A DNA stretch of 64,000 nt from Curtobacterium sp. VKM Ac-1393. GTDB lineage: Bacteria > Actinomycetota > Actinomycetes > Actinomycetales > Microbacteriaceae. Made by a program: the position numbers and the translations under genes. Under the pieces are notes generated by a model. The model made no database searches, was not told the DNA's origin, and saw only the letters and a program-made list of their open reading frames with translations. Positions 44,099 to 53,800 of the stretch are shown piece by piece (positions within the stretch are counted from its first letter, which is position 1; each line of letters opens with the position of its first letter). The DNA lies in contig NZ_JADKRW010000007.1 of the NCBI RefSeq assembly GCF_015350995.1, positions 62,001 to 126,000 on the forward strand, written 5' to 3'.

Positions 44099-45271
44099 AT
44101 GCCGAACCCGTTGCAACGTTTCGATGTCCTGCACGTGTCGAGCGCGCACCCGTGGACCGACGTCCGGATCCACCAGCGGCAGGCCGCCAGCGCGGCGGCG
44201 GCGGGGCTCCGCACCGGACTCATCGCGGTCGCCAACGCTGATCGCGGCGCGCACGGTGGCTGGAGTGCGGACCCAGCGACCGGCGTGTCCGTCCACTGCA
44301 TCCCCAGGCGCCCGCGTCTCCGGCGGATGACGGTCTCGTCCGCGCAGGTGGTCCGTCTGGCGTTGCGCACTCCCGCCGACGTCGTGCAGATCCACGACCC
44401 TGAGCTGCTCTGGGCGGTGCCGGTGTTCCGCGCGCGGGGTCGGAAGGTCGTGTACGACGCGCACGAAGACCTACCGGACCAGGTGCGCGGCAAGGAGTAC
44501 CTCCGTGGTGCACGCCGTGTGCTCGCGATCGCTGCCGCGCACCTCCTGGTCCGTGTCGCGGGGTGGAGCGACGCCGTCGTGGCGGCGACTCCCGCCGTCG
44601 CGAGCCGTTTCCCCGAGGACAAGACGACCGTGGTCCGCAATCTGCCGCGTGTCCGCGATGCCGATCTCGCCGCGTCGCTCGATCGACCGCCACGGGCTGT
44701 CTACCTCGGATCCCATTCGCGGGATCGCGGGCTCGAGGTGCTCTGCGACGTCGCTCGGACAGCGGAGCGGTCGTGGCAACTCGTCACGGCAGGGCCCGTC
44801 GAGCCTGGCGGCCATCGGCAGGCCTTCGACGACCTCGTGCGGGCAGAGCGGATCGATCACCGCGGAGTGTTGCCGCCGAGCGATGCCCGGGCGCTCCTCC
44901 TCGACTGCCGCATCGGGCTGCTCCCACTCCGTCCGACGCCTGCGTACAAGACGTCGATCCCCACGAAGCTCTTCGAGTACATGGCCGCGGGGCTCGCGGT
45001 CATCGCCACTGACATCCCGTTCTGGAGAGAGCTCCTCGACGGGATCGACTGCGTGACATGGGTCCCGGCTGACGATCCCGCCGCGATCACCTCGGCGATC
45101 GAGCGGTACGTGCGAGAACCGGAACGAGCGCGGGCACACGCGCAGGCCGGCCGAGCGGCGGTCATCGAACGACTCCGCTGGGAAGTCGATGAGTCCGCGC
45201 TCCTCGGGGTCTACCGTGCGTTGTTCGGCGCAATGCCCTTCGACGGATTCGGCCCCACTGAGCAGCCCTGA
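44099..45271 (+). CDS. Glycosyltransferase family 4
   Basis: A 390-aa GT-B glycosyltransferase. The N-terminal domain has HVSSAHPWTDVRIHQRQA and VVYDAHEDLPDQVRGKEYL; the C-terminal sugar-nucleotide domain has YLGSHSRDRGLEVL and KLFEYMAAGLAVIATDIPFW, the E-x7-E-like GT4 motif. There are no membrane helices, so it acts on the inner face of the membrane or on a soluble acceptor. The donor and acceptor are unknown and no polysaccharide cluster surrounds it. Its leaderless promoter separates it from the uronate operon, whose stop is 35 bp away. Confidence 0.85.
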   Translation: MPNPLQRFDVLHVSSAHPWTDVRIHQRQAASAAAAGLRTGLIAVANADRGAHGGWSADPATGVSVHCIPRRPRLRRMTVSSAQVVRLALRTPADVVQIHDPELLWAVPVFRARGRKVVYDAHEDLPDQVRGKEYLRGARRVLAIAAAHLLVRVAGWSDAVVAATPAVASRFPEDKTTVVRNLPRVRDADLAASLDRPPRAVYLGSHSRDRGLEVLCDVARTAERSWQLVTAGPVEPGGHRQAFDDLVRAERIDHRGVLPPSDARALLLDCRIGLLPLRPTPAYKTSIPTKLFEYMAAGLAVIATDIPFWRELLDGIDCVTWVPADDPAAITSAIERYVREPERARAHAQAGRAAVIERLRWEVDESALLGVYRALFGAMPFDGFGPTEQP

Positions 45272-45296
45272 TCGCGCCTCGGGCAAGCTGGAGGGC

Positions 45297-46208
45297 ATGG
45301 AGTTCGCAGACGTCGCCAGGGAGCTGCTGCTCGTCGTGCCCGGAGACTTCGTCGCGGAGCGCACCACCCGGCAGCGAGCCGTGCGGAAGGACGACCGTGA
45401 CCTCGCGTCGGCGATCGGAGGGCTCCGCAAGCCGGCGCCGGCGGCGTGGGTCGTCGACCTGCTCGCCCACGACGGTGCCCTGGACGACGCGGTCGACCTC
45501 GGTCCGGCGCTCCGAAAGGCCCAGGCCGAAGCCGACCCGGGCGAGATCCGGAAGCTGCGGCAGCAACGCGCCGAGGTGGTCGACGCGCTGGCGCAGGCGG
45601 GTGCCGACCTCGCCTCGGACGCGGGACACCCGGTGACGGCGGCGGTGCTGGCACAGGTGCGGGCGACGATCGAAGCTGCGATGGCCGATCCGCACGCGGG
45701 TGCCGCCGTGCGGTCTGGGCTGCTCGTGGCACCGCTGGAGAGCGTGGGGTTCGACGCGGTGGACCTGGACGGGGCGCTCGCCGATCCGGACGCGGTGCCC
45801 GACGCGTGGTCCGGCAGCGGTGCCCCACCCATCCCGATCTCCCAGGCGAGGGGCGCGCGGAAGGCGGGGCGTGCCTCCCGGTCGACCGAGACGGCACCAC
45901 CGGACGGACCGGAGCCGGAGCACGCCCGCGAGCCGGAGCGCGACCTGGCGGCCGAGCGGAAGGCCGCGCGCCAGGCGGAGACCGCGGCGCGGAGCGAGTC
46001 GCGCGCCGCCGATGCGTCGCTCGACGCGGCCGAGGCGGACCTCGAGGCTGCCGGAGCACGCCGGGCCGACCTCCGGCGCGAACTCGAGCAGGCGTCCGCG
46101 ACGATCGAGGAGCTCGAACGTGTTCGCGACGCCGCCGAGGCCGCGAGCGACGACGCGCGCGAGCTGCTCGCCGCCGCACAGGAGCACCGGCGCACCCTCG
46201 GTCGATGA
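45297..46208 (+). CDS. Uncharacterised protein with C-terminal coiled coil
   Basis: Not recognised as a named family. 303 aa from the ATG at 45297 (GGAGGG 2-7 bp before). Residues 1-170 look globular and helical (FVAERTTRQRAVRKDDRDLASAIGGL, PAAWVVDLLAHDG); about 175-210 is a Pro/Ser/Glu linker; about 212-300 is a continuous Ala/Glu/Arg-rich coiled coil with heptads. No signal peptide or membrane segment. Similar actinobacterial proteins of unknown role have this layout. It does not overlap its neighbours. Confidence 0.7.
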   Translation: MEFADVARELLLVVPGDFVAERTTRQRAVRKDDRDLASAIGGLRKPAPAAWVVDLLAHDGALDDAVDLGPALRKAQAEADPGEIRKLRQQRAEVVDALAQAGADLASDAGHPVTAAVLAQVRATIEAAMADPHAGAAVRSGLLVAPLESVGFDAVDLDGALADPDAVPDAWSGSGAPPIPISQARGARKAGRASRSTETAPPDGPEPEHAREPERDLAAERKAARQAETAARSESRAADASLDAAEADLEAAGARRADLRRELEQASATIEELERVRDAAEAASDDARELLAAAQEHRRTLGR

Positions 46209-46293
46209 CCGGACGAGCACGCCCTCATCACCTCGGATGAAAACGAGCCGTTCGGCTCGCTCACCGCTCCGCACGGCTCGTACGCTCGGCCCC

Positions 46294-47541
46294 ATGACCT
46301 CCTTCCTCCGCCGGTTCCGGCACCTGCTGGCCCCCGCCGTCGGCGCCGTGTACCTCGTGCTCTGGATCGTCGCCGAAGCCGGCCGGTCGGGGCTCGGCGC
46401 CCACATCGTCGTCGTCGCGGCGTTCGCCGTCGCCATCGGGCTCGCCGGCTGGATGCCCGCGACGGCGCTCGGCCTGGTCGTCGGCGTCCCGCTCCTGCAG
46501 GCGTTCCGACTGCTCGTCCGGCCGACCGACACGACCTGGCCCGAGTACCTGGCCATCGCGATCGTCGTCGGCGTCGTCGGTGCCGGGCGCTCCGACCTGC
46601 TGCGGTACCTCGCGCTGCCGGTGCTCGCCGTCGCGAGCGCGGCGGCCGCGTGGGCGATGGTGGTGCCGACCGTGGCCGACCAGGACGTGTGGAGCAGCTG
46701 GGTCGGGACCCACGGGGGGACGCGCGCCGACCTCGTCACGATCACCCTGGCGTTCGTCGGGGTGAGCGGCGTCGGCTGGGCGGTGGGCGTCGCGATCGGT
46801 GCCGCCTGGCGGATCGGCCTGGCCCGCGTCCGCGTCGTCGAGGCGCAGCGCCAGACCGAGACCACGACGGCCGAGCTCCGTGCCGAGCAGGACCGTGCCC
46901 GGATCGCCCGCGACGTGCACGACTCGTTGGCGCACTCGTTGGCCGTCGTGGTCTCGCAGGCCCAGGGAGCCGCGGCGATCGCCGTCCGGGACGAGCACGC
47001 CGCGCAGGCGCTGCAGGCCATCGCCGAGGTGAGCCGCTCGGCCCTCGGGGACGTCCGCACGCTGGTGGAACGGATCCAGGGGAGCGGGGACGGTGCACGG
47101 TACGGGCTGGCGGACGTCCCGACCCTGGTCGACGACATGCGGGAGCTCGGCATGGACGCGGCCCTCGAGGAGCACGGGACCATAGGCGAGGTCGCTCCGG
47201 GGAGCGGGGCCGCGGTGCACCGGATCGTGCAGGAGAGCCTGACGAACGTGCTCAAGCACCAGGGGCGTACGGCGACCGCCCGTGTCGCACTCGATTGGCG
47301 CGGACCCGGCCTCGGGATCGTGGTGACCTCGCGCGGCGCCGAGCCACTCGTCGCGCTCGACGGCTCCGGCTCGGGCGTGGACGGCATGCGGGAGCGGGCG
47401 CGGATCGCCGGTGGCTGGTTGCGCGCCGGTGCCGGTGACGCTGCGGACGAGTGGGTCGTGACGGCCTGGATCCCGACGGTCGAGCGGGCCTCGACGATCG
47501 AGGCGGACGGGACGCTCCAGGGCCTCGAGGTCGCACGGTGA
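46294..47541 (+). CDS. Two-component sensor histidine kinase (NarL/DesK type)
   Basis: A 415-aa kinase. Five or six hydrophobic helices (about 12-170) with little extracellular sequence form the sensor. The HisKA_3 dimerisation helix RIARDVHDSLAHSLAVVVSQ puts the phospho-His at 209. The HATPase part (about 310-400) has IVQESLTNVLKHQG (N box) and GSGVDGMRERARIAGG. The ATG at 46294 is 7 bp behind TACGCT, probably leaderless. It overlaps the response-regulator gene by 4 bp. Confidence 0.92.
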   Translation: MTSFLRRFRHLLAPAVGAVYLVLWIVAEAGRSGLGAHIVVVAAFAVAIGLAGWMPATALGLVVGVPLLQAFRLLVRPTDTTWPEYLAIAIVVGVVGAGRSDLLRYLALPVLAVASAAAAWAMVVPTVADQDVWSSWVGTHGGTRADLVTITLAFVGVSGVGWAVGVAIGAAWRIGLARVRVVEAQRQTETTTAELRAEQDRARIARDVHDSLAHSLAVVVSQAQGAAAIAVRDEHAAQALQAIAEVSRSALGDVRTLVERIQGSGDGARYGLADVPTLVDDMRELGMDAALEEHGTIGEVAPGSGAAVHRIVQESLTNVLKHQGRTATARVALDWRGPGLGIVVTSRGAEPLVALDGSGSGVDGMRERARIAGGWLRAGAGDAADEWVVTAWIPTVERASTIEADGTLQGLEVAR

Positions 47542-48194
47542 CCGCCGTCCGTGTCGCCGTCGTCGACGACCAGCGCCTGTTCGCGTCCGGCATGCAGATG
47601 CTCGTCGACGCGCAGGACGACATGACCTGCGTCGGGACCGCCGCCGACGGTGCCGGAGCACTCGAGCTCTGCGCCGCGGAACAGCCCGACGTCCTGCTGC
47701 TCGACCTCCGCATGCCCGTGATGAACGGCATCGAGACGCTCACCCGGCTCGCGGCGTCGACCGAGGACCGGCCGCGCGTGATCGCCCTGACGACGATCCG
47801 ACGGGACGACGCCGTGCTCGCCGCCCTCCGTGCGGGAGCCGCCGCGTTCCTGACGAAGGACGCGCTGCCCGAGGTGGTCACGGCGACGATCCGGGACGTG
47901 CACGCCGGCCGTCCGGCACCGACCGAGGCCGAGGCACTCGACCTGCTCCGCGAGCAGGGCACCCCGGCCGTGACCGACCGACGCGACGAGGTCCTCGACG
48001 CGTTGACGGCGCGGGAACGCGAGGTGTTCCTGCTCGTCGCGAAGGGACTGAGCAACGCCGAGATCGCCGCGTCGGTGTTCGTCAGCGACGCGACCGTGAA
48101 GACCCACGTCCGCGCGGTCCTCACCAAGCTCGGACTCCGCAACCGGATCCAAGTCGTCATCACCGCACACGAACGCGGCCTCGTCCGCGCCTAG
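47538..48194 (+). CDS. Response regulator, NarL/LuxR type
   Basis: The protein has 218 aa from the GTG at 47538 (GTGA overlap with the kinase). Receiver domain: acidic pair VVDDQ (9-11), phospho-acceptor Asp56 in LLLDLRMPVMNG, Thr/Lys in ALTT and LTKDALP. C-terminal LuxR HTH: LTAREREVFLLVAKGLSNAEIAASVFVSDATVKTHV. It pairs with the adjacent kinase; targets are unknown, but the secreted-protein gene 8 bp downstream is an obvious co-transcribed output. Confidence 0.93.
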   Translation: MTAVRVAVVDDQRLFASGMQMLVDAQDDMTCVGTAADGAGALELCAAEQPDVLLLDLRMPVMNGIETLTRLAASTEDRPRVIALTTIRRDDAVLAALRAGAAAFLTKDALPEVVTATIRDVHAGRPAPTEAEALDLLREQGTPAVTDRRDEVLDALTAREREVFLLVAKGLSNAEIAASVFVSDATVKTHVRAVLTKLGLRNRIQVVITAHERGLVRA

Positions 48195-48202
48195 GGGGAA
48201 CC

Positions 48203-49177
48203 TTGCACATCACGACCCGTGCCGCGAAGAGCGGCACCCTCGTCATCGTCGTCGCCGGGCTCGTCACGGCCGTCCTGCACGGGCTGCCCGAGCCGGCCGA
48301 CATCGCCGTGGCACCGACCGTCGAGCAGAACAGCACCGCGTGGGCGATGCCCCTCGACGCGTACGTCGCCCCCGGATCGTCGAAGACCGCCTACGCCGAG
48401 GACCTCGTCACGCAGCCCTGCCTGCGGAAGGCCGGCATCGACGGCCCGCCGCCGTGGGCCACGGCCGCCGGCCTGCAGGCCGAGAGTGACGCGGACGACT
48501 CCGCGGCGCGCGCCAACCCGTCACCGGCCCTGGCGACCACGCGACCCCTGACGGCGGCGCTCGCCGAGACCCGCGGGTACCACGGTCCGTCCACCGCCGG
48601 CGCGAACGCCGAGGGCATGAAGGCATGGGCCTTCGACCCGGACCGCCAGGCCGGGTTCGCTGCGCTGCCGCAGGACGTGCTCAGCCGATGCTGGGCGGCC
48701 GCGCGGCAGCGACTCGGCACCGGGACGGGCGGGTCTGCGGACGCGGCGTCCGAGCTCGCCCAGCGCCTGACGTACCTGGCGGCCGTCGATGCGCGGCAGG
48801 ACGAGTCGGTCGTCACCGCCGCCGCCGGGTGGCGCTCCTGCATGGCGCCGTCCGGGGTCACCGACCTGCCGACGGGTCCGGAGGGGATGCCGACGCCGTC
48901 GATGCGGGTCTCCGGGCGCGACGGTGACGAGGTCGTACCGTTCCTGCCCACCGTCGGGAAGGCCGAGGTCGCCGTCGCGGAGCGCGACGCCGCCTGCCAG
49001 GACTCCTCGGGCTACCGGAAGGCCCTGTACGGCGCGGAGTGGGACCGGCTCCTGCACGTCACCGTGACCGACGCGGCGGTCCTCCGGAAGGGGTCGACCC
49101 GGTGGGCGCAGGTGGACGCGCGCGTGGACCGCGCAATCACCCGGCTCGCGCCGGAGGCGCCCGCCGACGCCGACTGA
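48203..49177 (+). CDS. Secreted or membrane-anchored protein of unknown function
   Basis: Not recognised. The protein has 324 aa from the TTG at 48203 (GGGGGA behind it). One hydrophobic helix (about 11-28) serves as a signal or anchor; the rest is outside. Four well-spaced cysteines (QPCLRKAG, SRCWAAA, RSCMAP, DAACQD) suggest two disulfide bonds; conserved-looking WR-SC-M and YRKALYGAEWDRLL segments occur. It is the third gene of the two-component operon, so it may be part of, or a target of, envelope sensing. Confidence 0.7.
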   Translation: MHITTRAAKSGTLVIVVAGLVTAVLHGLPEPADIAVAPTVEQNSTAWAMPLDAYVAPGSSKTAYAEDLVTQPCLRKAGIDGPPPWATAAGLQAESDADDSAARANPSPALATTRPLTAALAETRGYHGPSTAGANAEGMKAWAFDPDRQAGFAALPQDVLSRCWAAARQRLGTGTGGSADAASELAQRLTYLAAVDARQDESVVTAAAGWRSCMAPSGVTDLPTGPEGMPTPSMRVSGRDGDEVVPFLPTVGKAEVAVAERDAACQDSSGYRKALYGAEWDRLLHVTVTDAAVLRKGSTRWAQVDARVDRAITRLAPEAPADAD

Positions 49178-49234
49178 GGCGCGGCGCGCGGGGAGCGGTC
49201 ATGGGGGGAGCGCCCCGCGCCCGGCGGGTGGATG

Positions 49235-49284
49235 AGGCGGACGGGAGGCGCGGTGCCAGCGGGTGCCGCGCCTCCCGTCCGCCT
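49235..49284. repeat. Palindromic repeat, family GGACGGGAGGC, copy 4 (inner type A)
   Basis: Two 19-bp perfect arms (AGGCGGACGGGAGGCGCGG and mirror) around a 12-nt loop TGCCAGCGGGTG. It lies between two plus-strand genes, at the presumed edge between accessory and core regions. Confidence 0.85.
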
Positions 49285-49315
49285 CGACGTGCGTCGCGAG
49301 CGTCACCTGCTGTGT

Positions 49316-49344
49316 GCGACACGCCCGGCGGGTGCTGGTAGAGT
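49316..49344 (+). promoter_or_regulatory. Promoter of rplY
   Basis: GCGACA (49316-49321), a 17-bp spacer and TAGAGT (49339-49344). Start near 49351, leaving an unusually long leader of about 159 nt in a window where many genes are leaderless. Confidence 0.55.
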
Positions 49345-49509
49345 CGGTGATTGACTTCGGCGAGGGCCGCGACAGCGGCCGTGATCGACGCGGTGGGAGA
49401 CCCGGCCCAGCAGGGAACGTTCCTCACGCGTGCACGCGTTCGAGTTGCAACACCACAGACCCCCACGATGCCGGACCGCCGGTGTCGACCCCCGAGACCA
49501 GGAGGCACC

Positions 49510-50139
49510 ATGGCCGACTACACGAAGCTCGCAGCGGACGTCCGCACCAAGTTCGGCAAGGGTGCAGCGCGCAAGCTCCGCGCCGCCGACAAAATCCCCG
49601 CAGTGGTCTACGGCCACGGCACCGAGCCGAAGCACATCTCGCTGCCCGGTCACGAGACCATGCTGCTCGTCCGTACCGCCAACGCGGTCGTCGACCTCGA
49701 CATCGAGGGTTCGGCACAGCTCGCCCTCGTCAAGGACGTCCAGCGTGACCCGGTGCGCCAGATCATCGAGCACATCGACCTCGTCGTCCTCCGCCGTGGC
49801 GAGAAGGTCACCGTCGACGTCCCCGTCGTCATCGAGGGCGAGTCCTTCTCCGGCACGATCCACGTGCAGGACCTGAACACCGTCTCGCTGCTCGTCCTCG
49901 CGACGGACATCCCCGAGCACGTCTCGGTCAACGTCGAGGGCCTCGAGGACGGCGTGCAGATCCACGCCGCCCAGCTCGAGCTCCCCGAGGGCGCCGAGCT
50001 CGAGACCGACGCCGAGGCGCTGGTCGTCGCGATCGTCACCCCGCGTGGCACCGCTGACGACGACGCTGCGGACGAGGCCTCGGCCGAGGCCGGCGCCGAA
50101 GCCGGTGCCGAGGGCGGCTCCGAGCCCGTCTCCGAGTAA
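49510..50139 (+). CDS. rplY: 50S ribosomal protein L25 / general stress protein Ctc
   Basis: A 209-aa L25 of the long (CTC/TL5) type binding 5S rRNA. The N-terminal L25 domain (1 to about 92; GKGAARKLRAADKIPAVVYGHG) is followed by the TL5 C-domain (about 95-182; RRGEKVTVDVPVVIEGES, LEDGVQIHAAQLELPEG) and an acidic Ala/Glu tail. The ATG has AGGAGG 6 bp upstream. It precedes pth and mfd, the usual actinobacterial order. Confidence 0.96.
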   Translation: MADYTKLAADVRTKFGKGAARKLRAADKIPAVVYGHGTEPKHISLPGHETMLLVRTANAVVDLDIEGSAQLALVKDVQRDPVRQIIEHIDLVVLRRGEKVTVDVPVVIEGESFSGTIHVQDLNTVSLLVLATDIPEHVSVNVEGLEDGVQIHAAQLELPEGAELETDAEALVVAIVTPRGTADDDAADEASAEAGAEAGAEGGSEPVSE

Positions 50140-50169
50140 CACCCCTTTCGAAGGCATCTGGTCGACGCT

Positions 50170-50754
50170 GTGGCGGATCGAACACTGGTCGTGGTCGGAC
50201 TCGGGAACCCCGGGCCCGACTACGCCGGCAACCGCCACAACGTCGGCCAGATGGTCCTCGACGAACTCGCCGCCCGCATGGGTGCACGGTTCAAGAAGCA
50301 CAAGACGCCGAACCAGGTCGCCGAGGGGCGCCTGGTGCCCGGCGGCCCACGACTCGTCCTGGCGAAGCCGGGGTCGTTCATGAACACCTCGGGCGGCCCC
50401 GTCTCGTCGGTCCTCGGGTTCTACAGCGTCACCGCTGCCGACCTCGTCGTCGTGCACGACGAGCTCGACCTGCCGTTCGACACCGTCCGCCTCAAGGGCA
50501 GCGGGGGTCACGGCGGGCACAACGGGCTGCGCGACATCATCAAGGCCACCGGCACGAACGAGTTCACGCGCGTACGGGTCGGCATCGGCCGTCCCCCCGG
50601 GCGTCAGGACCCCGCCGACTACGTGCTGCGTGACTTCTCCGCAGCCGAGAAGAAGTCGCTGCCGATCCTGCTGGCCGACGCCGCGGACGCGGTCGAGGCG
50701 ATCGCCGAGCTCGGTCTCGTCGCCGCGCAGCAGCGCGTGCACGCGCCGTCCTGA
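50170..50754 (+). CDS. pth: Peptidyl-tRNA hydrolase
   Basis: A 194-aa esterase that frees stalled peptidyl-tRNAs. Catalytic His23 with Asn13 (GLGNPGPDYAGNRHNVG), LAKPGSFMNTSGGPV, the Asp of VVHDELDLP, and the Asn in GSGGHGGHNGLRD. The start is GTG at 50170. It lies 30 bp after rplY and is likely co-transcribed with it. Confidence 0.96.
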   Translation: MADRTLVVVGLGNPGPDYAGNRHNVGQMVLDELAARMGARFKKHKTPNQVAEGRLVPGGPRLVLAKPGSFMNTSGGPVSSVLGFYSVTAADLVVVHDELDLPFDTVRLKGSGGHGGHNGLRDIIKATGTNEFTRVRVGIGRPPGRQDPADYVLRDFSAAEKKSLPILLADAADAVEAIAELGLVAAQQRVHAPS

Positions 50755-50821
50755 CCGTCCTGGCGGACCCCGGCCGTGTTCGCCCGTCGCGCACCACGCG
50801 GGCGGTGTCGGTCGTGGCCGG

Positions 50822-50827
50822 TACCAT
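50822..50827 (+). promoter_or_regulatory. -10 of leaderless mfd
   Basis: TACCAT lies 7 bp before the GTG at 50835; no Shine-Dalgarno is present. Confidence 0.55.
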
Positions 50828-50834
50828 CTCCTGA

Positions 50835-53800
50835 GTGACGATCTCGGGCATCATCCCTGCGCTCTCGCGCGCCTCCGCGTTCGATCGTGTGCTCCGCGCC
50901 GCGCCTCGTGACGCCGACTTCTCGGTCGTCGACGGCCTGCGGGTCCCGCTGCTCGGAGCGCTGATCGCCGAGCGCAACGGGCCCCAGTGCGTGCTCGTGA
51001 TCACCGCGACGGGGCGCGAGGCCGAAGCCGTCCGCGACGCCCTCGGCAGCTACGTCCCCGACGCCGACGTCCTCGAGTTCCCGGCGTGGGAGACCCTGCC
51101 GCACGAGCGCCTCAGCCCCAGCGCGCAGACCGTCGGCACCCGCATCGCGACCCTGCGCCGGCTCGCGTCGTGGTCCGCTGCCGATGTGGCCGACCGCCGC
51201 ACCACCATCGTCGTGGCGAGCGTCCGGGCCGCGCTGCAGCCGATCGCGGCGAACCTGACGTCGCTCGCGCCCGTGCTGCTCCGCACCGACTCGCGCGGCA
51301 ACGACCTCGCCGCGATCGCCGCGAAGCTCGTCGACATGGCGTACGCCCGCGTCGACCTGGTCACCCGCCGCGGAGAGTTCGCGGTGCGCGGCGGCATCCT
51401 CGACGTCTTCCCACCGACGGCCGACCACCCCGTCCGCGTCGACTTCTTCGGCGACGAGATCGAGGCGATCAAGGCGTTCTCGGTCGCCGACCAGCGCACG
51501 ACCGAGGACGACCTCGGCTCGGTCGAGCTCACCGCCTCGCGCGAGCTCCTGCTGAGCGACGACGTCCGGCAGCGGGCACGCGAGATGCTCCACGAGTTCC
51601 CGAACCTGTCCCAGATGCTCGCGAAGATCGCCGAGGGGATCCCGGTGGAGGGCATGGAGTCGCTCGCCCCCGCGCTCGTGCAGGACCTCGTCCCGATGAC
51701 CTCGTACCTGCCCGAGGACGCCACCATCGCGGTGTTCTCGCCCGAGCGGGTGAACGGTCGTGCCAACAGCCTGGCCGAGACGAACACCGAGTTCCTGCAG
51801 GCTGCCTGGAGTGCGGCGGTGGCCGGAGCCCAAGCCCCGATCGACCTCGACGCCGGCAACTTCCTGACGGTCCAGCAGCTCAAGAACACCCGTGGGCAGC
51901 GCACGTGGTGGACGGTGTCGCCGTTCGATTCCGGCCTCGACGAGGGCGACGGCGCCCGTGTCCTCACCGACGCCGAGGCGGCGAACGAGGCCGGCGAGTA
52001 CATCCGCGTCCGCGCCGAGGCCGTGCCGAGCTTCGCGGGCAGCGCCGACGGTGCGATCGCGCACGTCAAGGCGCTCACCGATGACGGGTGGGCGGTCGTG
52101 GTGACCGCCCAGGGCCAGGGCCTGGTCGAACGGGCGGTGCAGGTCCTCGCCGACGCCGGGGTCGCAGCCCGTGCCGAAGCCCTGCCAGCGCCTCCCGAAC
52201 CGGGTGTCGCCATCGTCACGACCGCCACCGTCGAGCACGGCTTCGCCATCCCGGATCCGCGCATCGTGGTGCTCAGCGAAGCGGAGTTCTACGGCCGCAG
52301 CGTCCAGCAGGGCGCGCGCACCGTCAAGAAGCTGGCGAGCCGTCGCAAGAACGTCGTCGACCCGCTGCAGCTCAAGCCGGGCGACGTCGTCGTCCACGCG
52401 ACGCACGGCATCGGCAAGTTCGTGGAACTGGTGAGCCGCGAGGTCAGCTCCGGCGGCCGCAACGCGGTGAAGACGCAGCGCGAGTACCTCGTGCTCGAGT
52501 ACGCGCCGTCCAAGCGGAACTACCCCGGTGACAAGCTCTTCGTGCCGACCGACCAGCTCGACCAGCTCTCGCGGTACGTCGGTGGCGAGTCCCCGACCCT
52601 GTCGAAGATGGGCGGCTCGGACTGGTCCGCCGCCAAGTCGAAGGCCCGCAAGGCCGTCCGCGACATCGCCGTCGACCTGGTGAAGCTGTACTCGGCGCGG
52701 ATGGCGTCGAAGGGGCACGCGTTCGGCCCGGACACCCCGTGGCAGCGCGAGCTGGAAGAGGCGTTCCCGTTCGCCGAGACCGCCGACCAGCTCACCACCA
52801 TCGACGAGATCAAACGCGACATGGAGCGGCCCATCCCGATGGACCGCCTGTTGTCCGGCGACGTCGGCTACGGCAAGACCGAGGTCGCGATCCGTGCGGC
52901 GTTCAAGGCCGTGCAGGACGGCAAGCAGGTCGTGATGCTCGTGCCGACGACGCTGCTGGTCCGCCAGCACATGGAGACGTTCCAGGAGCGCTTCGCCGGG
53001 TTCCCCGTGCACCTGCGCGCCCTGAGCCGGTTCCAGTCCGAGAAGGAGTCGAAGGAGACCATCGCCGGGCTCGCCGACGGCACCGTCGACATCGTCATCG
53101 CGACGCACCGGATCCTGTCGCAGGGCATCACCTTCAAGGACGTCGGGCTCGTCATCATCGACGAGGAGCAGCGGTTCGGTGTCGAGCACAAGGACCAGCT
53201 GAAGAAGTTCAAGACGAACGTCGACGTCCTGGCGATGTCGGCGACACCGATCCCGCGGTCGCTCGAGATGGCGGTCACGGGCATCCGCGAGATGTCGACC
53301 CTGGCCACCCCGCCCGAGGACCGCCACCCCATCCTGACGTTCGTCGGGCCGCAGTCCGATCTGCAGGTCGCCGCCGCGATCCGCCGCGAGCTCCTGCGCG
53401 AGGGCCAGGTGTTCTACGTGCACAACCGCGTGCGGGACATCCAGGGTGTCGCCGCGCACCTGGCCGAGATCGTGCCGGACGCCCGCATCGCCGTGGCGCA
53501 CGGGCAGATGTCGGAGAGCACCCTCGAGCAGGTCATGGTCGACTTCTGGGAACGCCGGTTCGACGTCCTGGTGTCGACGACGATCATCGAGACCGGCCTG
53601 GACATCGCGAACGCGAACACGCTCATCATCGACAAGGCCGACAAGTACGGGCTGTCGCAGCTGCACCAGCTGCGTGGCCGTGTCGGACGCGGGCGGGAGC
53701 GCGGGTACGCGTACTTCCTGTACGACTCCGAGAAGCCCCTGTCCGAGACCGCACAGGACCGCCTCGAGACCATCGCGGCGAACAACGAGCTCGGCGCGGG

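Larger units (their letters stand above)
49178..49509. other. 332-bp intergenic stretch: palindrome plus rplY promoter and leader
   Basis: No gene is seen. It holds the palindromic repeat at 49235-49284, a promoter at 49316-49344 and then about 160 nt of transcribed leader before rplY. The leader can pair locally (GGCCGCGACAGCGGCC near 49365) but matches no riboswitch known to me. Confidence 0.6.
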
